In this document: piece after piece, positions 1 to 9,427 of the stretch
How positions within the stretch are numbered: the first letter of the stretch is position 1
Layout of the letters: the number at the start of each line of letters is the position of its first letter
NCBI RefSeq assembly: GCF_014836675.1
Contig: NZ_JACSQK010000001.1
Coordinates: 208,334 to 272,333 of the forward strand
Source of the DNA: Comamonas avium
GTDB taxonomy: Bacteria > Pseudomonadota > Gammaproteobacteria > Burkholderiales > Burkholderiaceae_C
Direction: 5' to 3'
Length of the DNA: 64,000 bases
Position numbers and translations under genes: made by a program
Notes under the pieces: model-generated
Told to the model about the DNA's origin: nothing
The model's input: the letters and a program-made list of their open reading frames with translations, nothing else
The model's database searches: none

Positions 1-1427
1 GCGGTAACTTCGAAAATCTGGACACCACAGCCACGGCAGACGTGGTGGTGGCCGATACGCCTGACACGGTCAAGGTGGATATCCATGCCATTGTGACCAA
101 GACATCAGTGATCAATGTGGACAACGTATCGACCAGCCAAAGTTTTGTGGTCAAGGCTTATGGGGTGGATGGCAAGCCTGCTGATATCTCTACGGTGCGA
201 GGTACAGATCACGACGGTTTTGGTGTGGCTGGTGCGGCATCGGGTGACGACAAAGAGTTGGGCTACAGCAATGGCAAGAGTGAAAAGATTGCCATTGAGT
301 TCAAAAACGAGGTCAAGAATTTTGATGTCCAGTTCGCTTGGCGCCATAACGGCGAAGCAGCCAAGGTGGAGTTTTTTGATGCTGCTGGCAAGTCTGTCGG
401 TTGGGCCATTGTTTCTGGCGGAGGCTCCAGCACAGAGGCGCTGGTGAAGTACTACGACGCCAGTGGCAACCTCACCAGAACAGAAAAAGCGGCAGGGGGC
501 TCGGACAAGGTGGACTTGGCCTACACCTTTGAACCTGGCAGCGGGCAGACCTTCGCATCGGCGGTATTTTCTGCGGTAGGTGCCGGAGATGATTACTTGA
601 TTCACTCCATTGCTTATCGAGAGGTGGTGGCGGGTGGTGTGCAAAGCATTTCAGGCGTCAGCGATGTGACGTTTGAATTCCGGACCACGCATGCGCCGGA
701 TCCCAGCAAATATGATTTCGTGAATACGTTTCCTACCGCACAGGTTGATATTGCGGGACAGATTTATCGCGTGCAACTGGATGCCAATGGCTACGGCAAG
801 CTTTCTGTGATTACCGATGGGTCAACAGATTTGCAGGCAACAGTGGTTGCTGTCGATGGCAATTTTGAGCATGTTGATGTCCCGGCGAGTTTGACTTTGA
901 CAGCTACTGATGTCGTGGCGCGCGATGACGCCTTGCAGGGCGGTGAGGGCAACGACATTTTGGTTGGCGGACTGGGCAATGACAACTTGAGCGGCGGCGC
1001 TGGCAAAGACATTCTGATCGGCGGCAAAGGCCATGACACTCTGCTGGGCGGGCCGGGTGATGACATCTTTGTCTGGCTGAAAAATGATGCAGGCACTGCC
1101 CAGGCTCCAGCCAAGGACGTGATCAAGGATTTTGGTGAAGGCGGTGCTGCCAAAGGCAATGACGCTCTGGATTTGCGTGATTTGTTACAGGGTGAAGAAA
1201 ACTCAGGTGATCTGAGTAAGTTTCTGCACATCGACCGTGCTGGCAGCAACACGGTTGTCAAGGTATCCAGCTCTGGTGTCTTGGCCAGTAACGGCAATGG
1301 GTTTGATCAGCAGATCACGCTGGAAGGCGTGAAGTGGACAGATCCAGGTAACGATGCGGGGGCACAGAATGCTTTGATCAAGCAGCTGATTGCACAAGGC
1401 AAATTGCTGGTTGACGGAAACCATTGA
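1..1427 (+). CDS. RTX-type secreted protein, C-terminal part (5' end outside window)
   Basis: The reading frame is open to the left edge, so only the C-terminal ~474 residues are present. Near 940-1075 there are four to five glycine/aspartate-rich nonapeptides of the GGxGNDxLx type ([45 protein letters not shown]), which form calcium-binding beta-rolls in RTX proteins. They are followed by a DxIxDF-containing acidic tail typical of type I secretion targeting regions. Seen: repeats and tail. Known: such proteins leave the cell through a type I ABC exporter and fold on external calcium. Inferred: a large adhesin or surface protein, since the upstream part looks like repetitive beta-sandwich sequence rather than an enzyme. 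No export genes lie in the window. A strong terminator follows. Confidence 0.85.
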   Translation, partial: GNFENLDTTATADVVVADTPDTVKVDIHAIVTKTSVINVDNVSTSQSFVVKAYGVDGKPADISTVRGTDHDGFGVAGAASGDDKELGYSNGKSEKIAIEFKNEVKNFDVQFAWRHNGEAAKVEFFDAAGKSVGWAIVSGGGSSTEALVKYYDASGNLTRTEKAAGGSDKVDLAYTFEPGSGQTFASAVFSAVGAGDDYLIHSIAYREVVAGGVQSISGVSDVTFEFRTTHAPDPSKYDFVNTFPTAQVDIAGQIYRVQLDANGYGKLSVITDGSTDLQATVVAVDGNFEHVDVPASLTLTATDVVARDDALQGGEGNDILVGGLGNDNLSGGAGKDILIGGKGHDTLLGGPGDDIFVWLKNDAGTAQAPAKDVIKDFGEGGAAKGNDALDLRDLLQGEENSGDLSKFLHIDRAGSNTVVKVSSSGVLASNGNGFDQQITLEGVKWTDPGNDAGAQNALIKQLIAQGKLLVDGNH

Positions 1428-1490
1428 TCTTGATGCTGCTGGCAGTCGCAATGCTGCTAGCAGCGTTCGCTCCAGTGGCAACTGCATCGA

Positions 1491-1521
1491 AGCGCATGTC
1501 CTGCAGGCATGCGCTTTTTTT
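1491..1521 (+). terminator. Intrinsic terminator after the RTX gene
   Basis: Inverted repeat AGCGCATG (1491-1498) / CATGCGCT (1508-1515) with a 9-nt loop, running straight into a T-run to 1521. It lies 64 nt downstream of the RTX stop codon. Confidence 0.85.
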
Positions 1522-1652
1522 ATGGGCGCCCCAGCATCTGTGAACTGGTTGTCAGTGATCTTGGATGAGCAAATCTTTGGCTCAGGTGGTAGTGCGTTAA
1601 AAACCGTGCGTTCATACAGGCATGAATGTCAGCTGTAGATAGCACTTGCATT

Positions 1653-1681
1653 AGAATAAAGAAATAGGAATTATTCTTATT
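1653..1681. promoter_or_regulatory. Possible Fur site / palindrome upstream of the iron importer
   Basis: A perfect 7-bp inverted repeat AGAATAA (1653-1659) / TTATTCT (1671-1677) sits in an AT-rich stretch about 105 nt before the iron-binding protein gene. The 19 bases 1663-1681 match the classic Fur 19-mer at 11 of 19 positions by my count, a weak match; the iron-importer context makes Fur the natural candidate. The 1428-1784 gap otherwise contains only the terminator. Confidence 0.45.
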
Positions 1682-1784
1682 AGTTGTTGGGTGTTCCTGA
1701 CCGCAATTCTTGTAACCTCCCGCACCTCGACGGTGTAGTGCTGCAGCCGATGCGGCACGATTTTCTGACTGGAAGCTTTTCAAA

Positions 1785-2801
1785 ATGAAACTTTGGAAGA
1801 CAGCTCTGTGCATGAGCTTGGTGGGTGCTGCAACCCTGGCGCAAGCCGCGCAACCTCAGGCCGTGACCGTGTACTCCTCGCGTATTGAAGCGTTGCTCAA
1901 ACCTACGCTGGACGAGTACACCAAGCAAACCGGTGTGAAAATCAATCTGCTGACCGATCGTGGAGGTTCTTTGGCAGAGCGTCTGGCCGCAGAAGGTGCC
2001 AGCTCTCCGGCAGACGTGCTGATTACGGTGGACGTGGGCAATTTGTGGAATGCTGCTGAGCGTGGCCTGCTGCAAAAGGTCGATTCCCCGACATTGAACG
2101 CCAACGTACCAGCCAACTTCCGTGACGAAGGCAATCGCTGGTGGGGCCTGTCGCAGCGTGAGCGCACCATTTTTTACGCAGCAGATCGCGTCAAGCCAGA
2201 ACAACTGAGCACGTACGAAGACTTGGCTGACCCTAAGTGGAAGGGCAAGCTGTGCCTGCGCACTTCCAAGCAAGCCTATACGCAGTCGCTGGTGGCCATG
2301 TTGATTGCCAAGCATGGTGTAGAAAAAGCAGAAGCCATCACCAAGGGATGGGTGAACAATTTGGCTGGTGACGTGTTCACCAACGATGCCAGCTTGCTCA
2401 AAGCCATTGCTGCTGGTCAGTGTGATGTAGGCATCGCCAACACTTACTACTTTGGTCGCATCCTGGCCAAAGAGCCTGAATTCAACAAGACCGTCAAATT
2501 GTTCTGGGCCAACCAAGGCCCCGGTCAAGGTGGCACACACGTGAATCTGTCGGGTGCTGGTGTGGTTAAACACGCAAAGAACCCAGAAGGCGCTCGCAAG
2601 CTGCTGGAGTGGCTGTCTTCCGAGAAGGTGCAGACGGCCTATACCCATGGCACTTACGAGAGCCCGATCAACAAGAAGGCTGAAGAAGATCCTATCGTCA
2701 AGGCGTGGGGCAAGTTCGTTCCTAGCCCTCTGAATGCTGGCGACATTGGCTCGCACCAAGCAGAAGCCATCAAGCTGCTGGACCGTGTCGGCTATCGTTA
2801 A
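1785..2801 (+). CDS. fbpA: Ferric iron ABC transporter, periplasmic binding protein (FbpA/FutA type)
   Basis: 338 residues, the usual size for the family. Residues 1-22 form a Sec signal peptide ending in AQA-A. The mature protein begins with the VTVYSSR strand typical of FutA/FbpA iron binders, and the paired tyrosines of ANTYYFGR (near residue 220) correspond to the adjacent iron-coordinating Tyr pair of this family. The ATG has a GGAAG Shine-Dalgarno 9 nt upstream. It is the first gene of a three-gene run with its permease and ATPase (26-nt and 19-nt gaps). Role: captures Fe3+ in the periplasm and hands it to the inner-membrane complex. A thiamine- or putrescine-binding role is unlikely given the YY motif. 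Confidence 0.88.
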   Translation: MKLWKTALCMSLVGAATLAQAAQPQAVTVYSSRIEALLKPTLDEYTKQTGVKINLLTDRGGSLAERLAAEGASSPADVLITVDVGNLWNAAERGLLQKVDSPTLNANVPANFRDEGNRWWGLSQRERTIFYAADRVKPEQLSTYEDLADPKWKGKLCLRTSKQAYTQSLVAMLIAKHGVEKAEAITKGWVNNLAGDVFTNDASLLKAIAAGQCDVGIANTYYFGRILAKEPEFNKTVKLFWANQGPGQGGTHVNLSGAGVVKHAKNPEGARKLLEWLSSEKVQTAYTHGTYESPINKKAEEDPIVKAWGKFVPSPLNAGDIGSHQAEAIKLLDRVGYR

Positions 2802-2827
2802 TCAGTTTTTCCAATTAGGTTAGCTAT

Positions 2828-4468
2828 TTGTCCGTTGTAGACCATACCGCGCCAGCCTACCGCTGGCGCGGTTTTGCTTTTGCGCTGCCCATTGCGTTGC
2901 TCACCATCGTGCCTTTGCTGGCGGTGGTGGGAATGGCTTTAACGCCTCAACCTGAGATTTGGCAGCATTTGTGGAACCACGTGCTGCCGCGTGTATTGGC
3001 CAATACATTGCTGCTGATGCTGATCGTCAGCATCGTGGTACTGGCAGTCGGCGTGCCCCTGGCGTGGCTGACAGCCATGTGTGATTTCCCCGGCCGTAAG
3101 TTTTTTGCCTGGGCGCTGGTGCTGCCGCTGGCCATTCCTGCCTATGTGCTGGCTTTTGTGCAGATGGGGCTGTTTGAGTATGCAGGGCCCGTGCAAAGCT
3201 TTCTGCGCGATATCTTTGGAAGCAGCCGCTGGTTCCCTGATATCCGTGGCAGCCTGTGGGGGCTGGTCATGGTGCTGGTCATGGCGTTTTACCCCTACGT
3301 GTACTTGATGGCGCGCAGTGCATTTCTCACGCAGGGGCACCGCAGCATGGAAGCGGCGCAGGCACTGGGCTATAGCCCCGTAGCCGCATTCTTTAAAGTC
3401 GGCCTGCCTCTGGCACGCCCATGGATCGGTGCAGGTTTGGCCCTGGTGCTGATGGAGGTGCTGGCTGACTTTGGTGCGATTGCGGTCTTTAACTTTGATA
3501 CGTTCACCACGGCGTTGTACAAGTCGTGGTTTGACCTGCACAACATTGGTGCTGCCGCACAGCTGGCAGCCATGCTCGTGCTCGTGGTTACGCTGCTGCT
3601 GGCGGCTGAGCAGCGATCGCGCAGTGCACAGCGCTTTCATGTGAGTAATCCTCAGCAGTACCGCGTGGTGCTCAAGGGGGGCAGTCGCTGGCTGGCGTTT
3701 GCGCTGTGTCTGCTGATTTTTTCTGCCGCATTTGCCGTGCCCATGGTGCAAATGGTGGCTTGGTCGCTGTCGGTATGGCAGGAAGATCTGAACAGTGATT
3801 ACTGGGGCTATGCGTGGAATACGCTGTCGCTTGCATTGATGACTGCAGCCATTGCCACTGTGCTGGCGCTGATGCTGTCCTGGATTCGGCGTCGCTATGC
3901 AGATGGACTGACCAGCTGGACGGTGCGGTTGGCTGTTCTGGGTTACGCCATGCCGGGCGTGGTACTGGCAGTGGGGGTGTTCGTGCCCATTGCGTGGCTG
4001 GATGCTTGGTTGATGGCGCTCCTGGAGCCTTGGGGTGTCCAAAGTCTGGGCATCATCAAGGGCAGTCTGGCTGGCATGCTGCTTGCGCTGGCAGCCCGCT
4101 TTTTGGCAGTCGCCTACAACGCGACCGACGCTGCCATGCAGCGCATTACGCGCAGCCAGGAAGAAGCGTGTGCTTCTTTGGGACTGGGGCCGTGGCAGAC
4201 CTTGCGCCGTTTGCACCTTCCGCTGCTGCGCACAGGGTTGCTGTCTGCTTTTTTGATGGTAGTGGTGGACGTGATGAAGGAGATGCCCATCACGCTGATG
4301 ATGCGCCAGTTCGGCTGGGATACCTTGGCCGTGCGTGTGTTCCAGCTCACATCAGAATCCATGTGGGATCAAGCCGCTTTGCCTGCTTTGGCCATTGTGC
4401 TGGTCGGTTTGCTGCCCGTGATTTTGCTGGTGCTGCAAACGGAAAAGACGCCGTCTTCAGGCGGTTAA
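2828..4468 (+). CDS. fbpB: Ferric iron ABC transporter, fused double permease (FbpB type)
   Basis: 546 residues with two tandem permease halves, as in FbpB: each half carries an EAA-type loop (EAAQALGYSPVAAFFKVGLPLARPW trimmed here to EAAQALGYSPVAAF near residue 178; SQEEACASLGLGPW near 445) that docks on the ATPase. About twelve membrane segments are visible. A TTG start is used because the first transmembrane segment begins at residue ~13 and no ATG/GTG precedes it in frame; the ribosome site (AGG) is weak. It lies 26 nt after the binding protein gene and 19 nt before the ATPase gene, consistent with one operon. Confidence 0.87.
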   Translation: MSVVDHTAPAYRWRGFAFALPIALLTIVPLLAVVGMALTPQPEIWQHLWNHVLPRVLANTLLLMLIVSIVVLAVGVPLAWLTAMCDFPGRKFFAWALVLPLAIPAYVLAFVQMGLFEYAGPVQSFLRDIFGSSRWFPDIRGSLWGLVMVLVMAFYPYVYLMARSAFLTQGHRSMEAAQALGYSPVAAFFKVGLPLARPWIGAGLALVLMEVLADFGAIAVFNFDTFTTALYKSWFDLHNIGAAAQLAAMLVLVVTLLLAAEQRSRSAQRFHVSNPQQYRVVLKGGSRWLAFALCLLIFSAAFAVPMVQMVAWSLSVWQEDLNSDYWGYAWNTLSLALMTAAIATVLALMLSWIRRRYADGLTSWTVRLAVLGYAMPGVVLAVGVFVPIAWLDAWLMALLEPWGVQSLGIIKGSLAGMLLALAARFLAVAYNATDAAMQRITRSQEEACASLGLGPWQTLRRLHLPLLRTGLLSAFLMVVVDVMKEMPITLMMRQFGWDTLAVRVFQLTSESMWDQAALPALAIVLVGLLPVILLVLQTEKTPSSGG

Positions 4469-4487
4469 ACATTGCCGAGATTTTTGA

Positions 4488-5498
4488 ATGCTTGAAGTTA
4501 AAAACGTTTCGCTGGGCTATGGCGCCACCATCGTGGTGCAAAACGTGAGCATGCGTCTGGATCAGGGTGAGATTGGTTGTCTGCTTGGCCCTTCGGGCTG
4601 TGGCAAAACCACCTTGCTGCGAGCCATTGCAGGCTTTGAGCCTGTGCGGGCAGGCCAGATTGATTTACAGGGCCGGACGGTAGCTGCAGTTGCGCAGAGC
4701 GTACCGCCACAGTTACGTGACATTGGCATGGTGTTTCAGGACCACGCTTTGTTTCCCCACCTGAATGTGGGAGACAACATTGGTTTTGGCTTGCACCGCA
4801 TGACCAAGAATGAGCGCGCTGCTCGCGTGCAGGAAATGCTGGAGCTTGTGGGTCTAGAGGGCATGGGCCAGCGCTGGCCCCATGCTTTGTCCGGTGGTCA
4901 GCAACAGCGCGTGGCCCTGGCACGTGCTTTGGCGCCAAAGCCCAGTTTGTTGTTGATGGATGAACCCTTTTCCAGCCTGGACACCAGCATGCGCGAGAGC
5001 ATTGCGCGGGAGGTGCGGGCCATCTTGAAGCAGGCCAAGGCCACCGCTTTGATGGTGACGCACGACCAAAATGAGGCCTTTGCCATGGCCGACAATGTGG
5101 GGGTAATGGCGCGTGGTCAGCTCATGCAGTGGGGCAACGCAGTGCAGGTGTACTGTGCACCTGCGACACAGGATGTTGCGCAGTTTGTCGGCGAAGGGGC
5201 CTTGGTGCATGCGAAAACTACCCCTGGTGGTCAATGGCAAACCGCACTGGGTCTGCTGCCCGCAGGGCACCCCCATTACGCCACTGCGCATGGCATGCAA
5301 GTTTTGCTGCGCCCTGAGCATGTGCGTGTAGCTGAAAGCGGAGTGAACGTGAAGGTGCGTGCACGCACTTTTCGTGGCAGCCACTTTGTGTTTGAACTGG
5401 AGCTGCCTGACGGGCAGCGTGTGATGTCCAAGGTATCCCTGAATGCGTTGTATGCCAACTGCGAACGTGTGAATATTGCCTTGGCGGCTGATATTTAG
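4488..5498 (+). CDS. fbpC: Ferric iron ABC transporter ATPase (FbpC type)
   Basis: 336 residues. Walker [10 protein letters not shown] near residues 33-41, ABC signature LSGGQQQRVALARAL near 132-146, Walker B LLLMDEPFSSLD directly after, switch His in VTHDQNEA. The C-terminal ~110 residues form the small TOBE-like regulatory domain typical of the CysA/PotA/FbpC class. Energises the permease encoded just upstream. Last gene of the operon, followed within 25 nt by a terminator. Confidence 0.88.
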   Translation: MLEVKNVSLGYGATIVVQNVSMRLDQGEIGCLLGPSGCGKTTLLRAIAGFEPVRAGQIDLQGRTVAAVAQSVPPQLRDIGMVFQDHALFPHLNVGDNIGFGLHRMTKNERAARVQEMLELVGLEGMGQRWPHALSGGQQQRVALARALAPKPSLLLMDEPFSSLDTSMRESIAREVRAILKQAKATALMVTHDQNEAFAMADNVGVMARGQLMQWGNAVQVYCAPATQDVAQFVGEGALVHAKTTPGGQWQTALGLLPAGHPHYATAHGMQVLLRPEHVRVAESGVNVKVRARTFRGSHFVFELELPDGQRVMSKVSLNALYANCERVNIALAADI

Positions 5499-5519
5499 TC
5501 GTCAAATAAACAAGCCTGG

Positions 5520-5555
5520 AGCGCTCATCCTGTATAGGGTGTGGCGCTTTTTTTT
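5520..5555 (+). terminator. Intrinsic terminator of the iron importer operon
   Basis: Imperfect stem AGCGCTCATCC / GGGTGTGGCGCT followed by eight T residues (5548-5555), 21 nt after the ATPase stop. Confidence 0.8.
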
Positions 5556-5646
5556 ATGGCTTTTTTTGCTACGAAGACACGAAGGCTGGCCGCAAATTTC
5601 CTGCGCCGTGCGGTGTTTGCAGCGCTGTTCTTCCTCTGTGCACATG

Positions 5647-5681
5647 CTTATGCGCATAAGGAAACAACGAATCATTCGTTG
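5647..5681. promoter_or_regulatory. Two adjacent palindromes upstream of the serine hydrolase gene
   Basis: CTTATGCGCATAAG (5647-5660) is a perfect 14-bp palindrome; CAACGAAT-C-ATTCGTTG (5665-5681) is an 8-bp inverted repeat around one base. They lie 51-85 nt before the start codon of the next gene and could be operators. No regulator gene is adjacent, so the binding protein is unknown. Confidence 0.35.
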
Positions 5682-5731
5682 GAGTTTGGAGAGCAGGCTT
5701 TCACAATCGGCCCTCCCAAGGAGAGCATGCC

Positions 5732-6301
5732 ATGTCCACCACCCCACCTCGCATCATCATTGTTCCAGGCTGGCGCAATTCTGGCGTCGAGCATTGGCAA
5801 AGTTTGTGGGCCCAAGCACTTCCCCACGCGGAGCGGGTAGAGCAAGAAGACTGGCTCACGCCCAAGCGTGAAGACTGGGTGCGTACTTTGGAAACCGTGC
5901 TGCTGTCGCGCCCTGAGCCTGCCATTGTGGTGGCGCACAGTCTGGGGTGCATTACGACCACCCATGTCTCAGCAGCAGCTGCAGCGCGCATTCGCAGTGC
6001 ATTGCTGGTGGCTCCGGCAGACCCTGAGCGCAGAGCTCATTTGGCCGACTTTGCGCCGGTGCCCTATAAGGCCTTGCCTTATCGCAGCGTGCTGGTTGCC
6101 AGCAGCAACGATCCATATTGCCCTGTGCGCCTGGCAGGAGCCTATGCACGGGCATGGGGCAGTGAATTTGTGCGGCTGCAAAACGCAGGCCACATCAATG
6201 TGGAATCAGGCCATGGCCGCTGGCCGCTGGGCTTTGCCTTGCTTGAATCTTTGCTGCAAGACATGGACTGGGGTATGGGCAAGCAGCAGATTGCGGCTTG
6301 A
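5732..6301 (+). CDS. Small alpha/beta hydrolase, RBBP9/YdeN family
   Basis: 189 residues, the normal size of the RBBP9/YdeN serine-hydrolase family. The opening strand IIIVPGW and the following HWQ motif are diagnostic. The nucleophile elbow is VVAHSLGC (Ser70); an acidic residue in SSNDPYC (near 128) and the His of NAGHIN (near 155) complete the triad. No signal peptide, so cytoplasmic. The ATG is preceded by GGAGAG. Substrate unknown. It stands alone between the iron and sulfate operons. Confidence 0.82.
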   Translation: MSTTPPRIIIVPGWRNSGVEHWQSLWAQALPHAERVEQEDWLTPKREDWVRTLETVLLSRPEPAIVVAHSLGCITTTHVSAAAAARIRSALLVAPADPERRAHLADFAPVPYKALPYRSVLVASSNDPYCPVRLAGAYARAWGSEFVRLQNAGHINVESGHGRWPLGFALLESLLQDMDWGMGKQQIAA

Positions 6302-6384
6302 TAGGGGTATTTAAAGTACGGACATGCGCTGTCAGACAAGCGGATTTTGCTCATATTTTCTATATGCAATTTTTCGATAAATTT

Positions 6385-6402
6385 AAAAGAATATATTCTT
6401 TT
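6385..6402. promoter_or_regulatory. 18-bp perfect palindrome in front of the sulfate operon
   Basis: AAAAGAATATATTCTTTT is self-complementary over all 18 bases and sits 74 nt before the sbp start; a smaller repeat GAGTT-N5-AACTC (6403-6417) abuts it. Position and AT-richness suit a CysB-type LysR-regulator site or the promoter itself. The assignment to CysB is inference. Confidence 0.4.
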
Positions 6403-6475
6403 GAGTTTTAAGAACTCTTCATCACAATTCGAAGCATCTCTTTAAAACGCTCCTAGTGAGCAAGGCGACCACACC

Positions 6476-7477
6476 ATGACATCTTTGAAGCTCAAGACTC
6501 TGTTGGCAACGATTGCGCTGGCTGCCGGTGGCATGGCAAGTGCGCAGGATCAATTGCTCAACGTTTCATACGACGTTGCACGCGAGTTCTATAAGGACTA
6601 CAACCAAGCGTTCGTTGCGCACTACAAGAAGACCACCGGCAAGGACGTCAAGATTGACCAAGCGCATGGCGGCTCCAGCGCTCAAGCCCGTGCCGTCAAT
6701 GACGGCCTGCCTGCCGACGTGGTGACTTTCAACACCACCACAGACATTGAATTTCTGGCCAGTAACGGCGTGGTAGCCAAAGACTGGGCCAAGCAGTTTC
6801 CTAACGACGCATCGCCAACAACATCGACCATGCTGTTTCTGGTGCGTCAAGGCAACCCCAAGAACATCAAAGACTGGAAAGATCTGATTCGCCCAGATGT
6901 CAAGGTAGTGGTCGTGAACCCCAAAACTGGTGGCAATGGACGCTACGCCTATCTGGCCGCCTGGGGCTCGGTGCGTGAAAACGGTGGTTCGGATGCTGAT
7001 GCGCAGGCTTTTGTGAAAAATCTGTACAAGAACGTTCCGGTTCTGGGCAAGGGTGGGCGTGACGCAACAGCCATTTTCTTGCAGCGCAATATTGGTGATG
7101 TGCTCATCACGTTTGAATCCGAGGTGATCTCGGTAGACCGTGAATTTGGCAAAGGCAAGGTGCAGGCGGTGTACCCATCCAGCTCCATCATTGCAGAGAA
7201 CCCAGTAGCTGTTGTTCAGCGCACGGCTGAGAAGAAAGGTTCAGGCGCATTGGCCAAGGCTTACCTGGACTACCTGTACTCTGACGAAGCCCAGGAAATT
7301 GCAGCCAATCATGCATTGCGCCCCCGTTCGGAAGCTGTGCTCAAGAAGCACGCCGATATATTCAAGCCCCTGAAGCAATTTACGGTGGGCAAGTACTTTG
7401 GCTCATTGGGTGAAGCGCAGAAGGTTCACTTCAATGACGGTGGCAAGTTCGACGAAATCTACACACCAGGCAAGTAA
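6476..7477 (+). CDS. sbp: Sulfate/thiosulfate-binding periplasmic protein
   Basis: 333 residues with a signal peptide (MTSLKLKTLLATIALAAGG, cleavage after ASA near residue 23). The mature start LLNVSYDVAREFYKDYN is the hallmark of Sbp/CysP proteins. Delivers sulfate or thiosulfate to the CysTWA importer encoded immediately downstream, feeding cysteine synthesis. Gap to cysT is 59 nt, and the four genes run in the canonical order sbp-cysT-cysW-cysA. Sequence alone does not separate sulfate from thiosulfate preference. Confidence 0.92.
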   Translation: MTSLKLKTLLATIALAAGGMASAQDQLLNVSYDVAREFYKDYNQAFVAHYKKTTGKDVKIDQAHGGSSAQARAVNDGLPADVVTFNTTTDIEFLASNGVVAKDWAKQFPNDASPTTSTMLFLVRQGNPKNIKDWKDLIRPDVKVVVVNPKTGGNGRYAYLAAWGSVRENGGSDADAQAFVKNLYKNVPVLGKGGRDATAIFLQRNIGDVLITFESEVISVDREFGKGKVQAVYPSSSIIAENPVAVVQRTAEKKGSGALAKAYLDYLYSDEAQEIAANHALRPRSEAVLKKHADIFKPLKQFTVGKYFGSLGEAQKVHFNDGGKFDEIYTPGK

Positions 7478-7536
7478 TGCACAGCGCCTTTGCGCTTTGC
7501 ATGCACATAACAACAATCTAGGCTGACAGGGACACC

Positions 7537-8427
7537 ATGGCTTCTGCATCTCCCGCCAGCCCAAGCAGTCTTAGCGCCACCGCTGCGGTTCGCCGTGGGC
7601 GTGGCGCTAAGCGCGTTTTGCCCGGTTTCGGGCTGACCTTGGGCTACACACTTTTTTATCTGAGCATCATTGTGCTGATCCCATTGTCAGCACTGATCTT
7701 CAAGACATTTGAACTGTCTTGGCCCCAGTTCTGGGAAGCAGTCTCTTCACCACGCGTAGTGGCCTCTTACAAGCTGACCTTTGGCACATCGTTCATCGCT
7801 GCGTGCGTGAATTTGGTCTTTGGCCTGCTGATTGCATGGGTGCTGGTGCGCTACAAGTTTCCGGGTAAGAAGATCGTAGATGCACTGGTGGATTTGCCTT
7901 TCGCGCTGCCCACGGCAGTGGCAGGCATTTCACTGACGGCATTGCTGGCAGGCAACGGCTGGGTAGGGCAGTACCTGGAGCCTTTAGGGATTCAGCTGGC
8001 GTTCAACCCCAACGGGATTGTGATTGCACTGATCTTTATTGGGTTGCCTTTCGTGGTGCGCACCGTACAGCCCGTACTTGAAGACTCTGAAAAAGAACTG
8101 GAAGAAGCAGCCACCAGTCTGGGTGCTTCGCGCTGGCAGATTTTCTACAAAGTCATTTTGCCCAGCATCTTGCCAGCGTTGATGACAGGCTTTGCCATGG
8201 CATTTGCACGCGCGGTGGGTGAATACGGCTCGGTTATTTTCATCGCGGGCAATATGCCCATGGTTTCAGAAATCACACCGTTGATCATCATCGGCAAGCT
8301 GGAGCAGTATGACTACGCTGGAGCCACAGCCGTGGCTGTGGTGATGCTGGTGATCTCCTTTGTCCTGCTGCTGGTGATCAATGCCTTGCAAGCGTGGCAG
8401 CGCCGCCATACAGGAGCTCCCGCATGA
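7537..8427 (+). CDS. cysT: Sulfate/thiosulfate ABC transporter permease CysT
   Basis: 296 residues with six membrane segments after a ~25-residue Arg-rich cytoplasmic N-terminus. The EAA loop [20 protein letters not shown] (near residue 188) is the ATPase docking site. Forms the heterodimeric channel with CysW. The stop codon overlaps the cysW start (ATGA), implying translational coupling. Confidence 0.92.
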   Translation: MASASPASPSSLSATAAVRRGRGAKRVLPGFGLTLGYTLFYLSIIVLIPLSALIFKTFELSWPQFWEAVSSPRVVASYKLTFGTSFIAACVNLVFGLLIAWVLVRYKFPGKKIVDALVDLPFALPTAVAGISLTALLAGNGWVGQYLEPLGIQLAFNPNGIVIALIFIGLPFVVRTVQPVLEDSEKELEEAATSLGASRWQIFYKVILPSILPALMTGFAMAFARAVGEYGSVIFIAGNMPMVSEITPLIIIGKLEQYDYAGATAVAVVMLVISFVLLLVINALQAWQRRHTGAPA

Positions 8428-9398
8428 ACGAGCAACATTACTTTTTGTTGAAAGTGCTGCTGGCTATCCTGGTGGTGCTTGTGATTGCCTACAAGCTCAC
8501 AGCCCCACCCAAAGGCAGCAGACCTGAAAAACTTTCCACGACAGAGCCACGCTGGGTGCGCTGGCTGCTGGTGGGAGTGGCACTGACCTTTATCTTGCTG
8601 TTCCTAGTGCTGCCGCTGGCCGCTGTGTTTACCGAGGCGCTGCGCAAAGGGCTGCAAGCGTATTGGGAGGGCTTGAATGAGCCAGACGCCTGGGCTGCCA
8701 TCAAGCTGACCTTGCTGACTGCCGTAATTGCGGTGCCACTGAACCTGGTCTTTGGTGTGGCCGCCGCCTGGTGTATTGCCAAGTACGAGTTCAAAGGCAA
8801 AGCTTTTTTGACCACGCTGATTGACTTGCCGTTTTCTATCTCGCCCGTGGTAGCTGGCCTGATGTACGTGCTGGTGTTCGGTGCCCACGGCTGGCTGGGC
8901 CCCTGGCTGGCAGAGCATGACATCAAGATCATCTTTGCTGTGCCCGGCATTGTGCTGGCGACCGTGTTTGTGACCTTCCCATTCATTGCCCGTGAGCTGA
9001 TTCCGCTGATGCAAGCGCAAGGCAATGACGAAGAGCAAGCGGCCATCGTACTGGGGGCCAGCGGTTGGCAAACCTTTTGGCATGTGACCTTGCCTAACAT
9101 CAAGTGGGGCCTGCTGTACGGCGTGATCTTGTGTAACGCCCGTGCCATGGGCGAGTTTGGCGCGGTGTCGGTGGTCTCTGGGCATATCCGCGGTCAGACC
9201 AACACGATTCCTTTGCACGTTGAGATTTTGTACAACGAATACCAGTCCGTGGCGGCTTTCGCAGCGGCGTCTTTGCTGGCTTTGCTGGCGCTGGTGACTT
9301 TGCTCATCAAGACCGTGGCGGAGTGGAAGCACGAACAACAGATCAAGGCGGCAGCCAACTTGCCGCCAGAGCGTCCGACACCCCTCAAGGCATCTTGA
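8424..9398 (+). CDS. cysW: Sulfate/thiosulfate ABC transporter permease CysW
   Basis: 324 residues from the ATG at 8424, which overlaps the cysT stop as ATGA and has AGGAG 8 nt upstream; an upstream in-frame start at 8394 would lie inside cysT and adds a non-conserved leader. Six membrane segments; EAA loop [20 protein letters not shown]. The N-terminus carries an extra hydrophobic segment (residues 7-23) before the conserved [13 protein letters not shown] segment. Partner of CysT in the channel. Confidence 0.92.
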   Translation: MNEQHYFLLKVLLAILVVLVIAYKLTAPPKGSRPEKLSTTEPRWVRWLLVGVALTFILLFLVLPLAAVFTEALRKGLQAYWEGLNEPDAWAAIKLTLLTAVIAVPLNLVFGVAAAWCIAKYEFKGKAFLTTLIDLPFSISPVVAGLMYVLVFGAHGWLGPWLAEHDIKIIFAVPGIVLATVFVTFPFIARELIPLMQAQGNDEEQAAIVLGASGWQTFWHVTLPNIKWGLLYGVILCNARAMGEFGAVSVVSGHIRGQTNTIPLHVEILYNEYQSVAAFAAASLLALLALVTLLIKTVAEWKHEQQIKAAANLPPERPTPLKAS

Positions 9399-9427
9399 GC
9401 GTGCAACGCATTTGAAAGAGACAGACC

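Noticed and set aside
2939..4216. 425-codon minus-strand frame
   Set aside because: Antisense of the FbpB permease, Gln/His-rich mirror of hydrophobic codons.
5541..5840. 99-codon frame beginning MALFFMAFF with a signal-like start
   Set aside because: Starts inside the T-run of a terminator and overlaps the hydrolase gene; no ribosome site.
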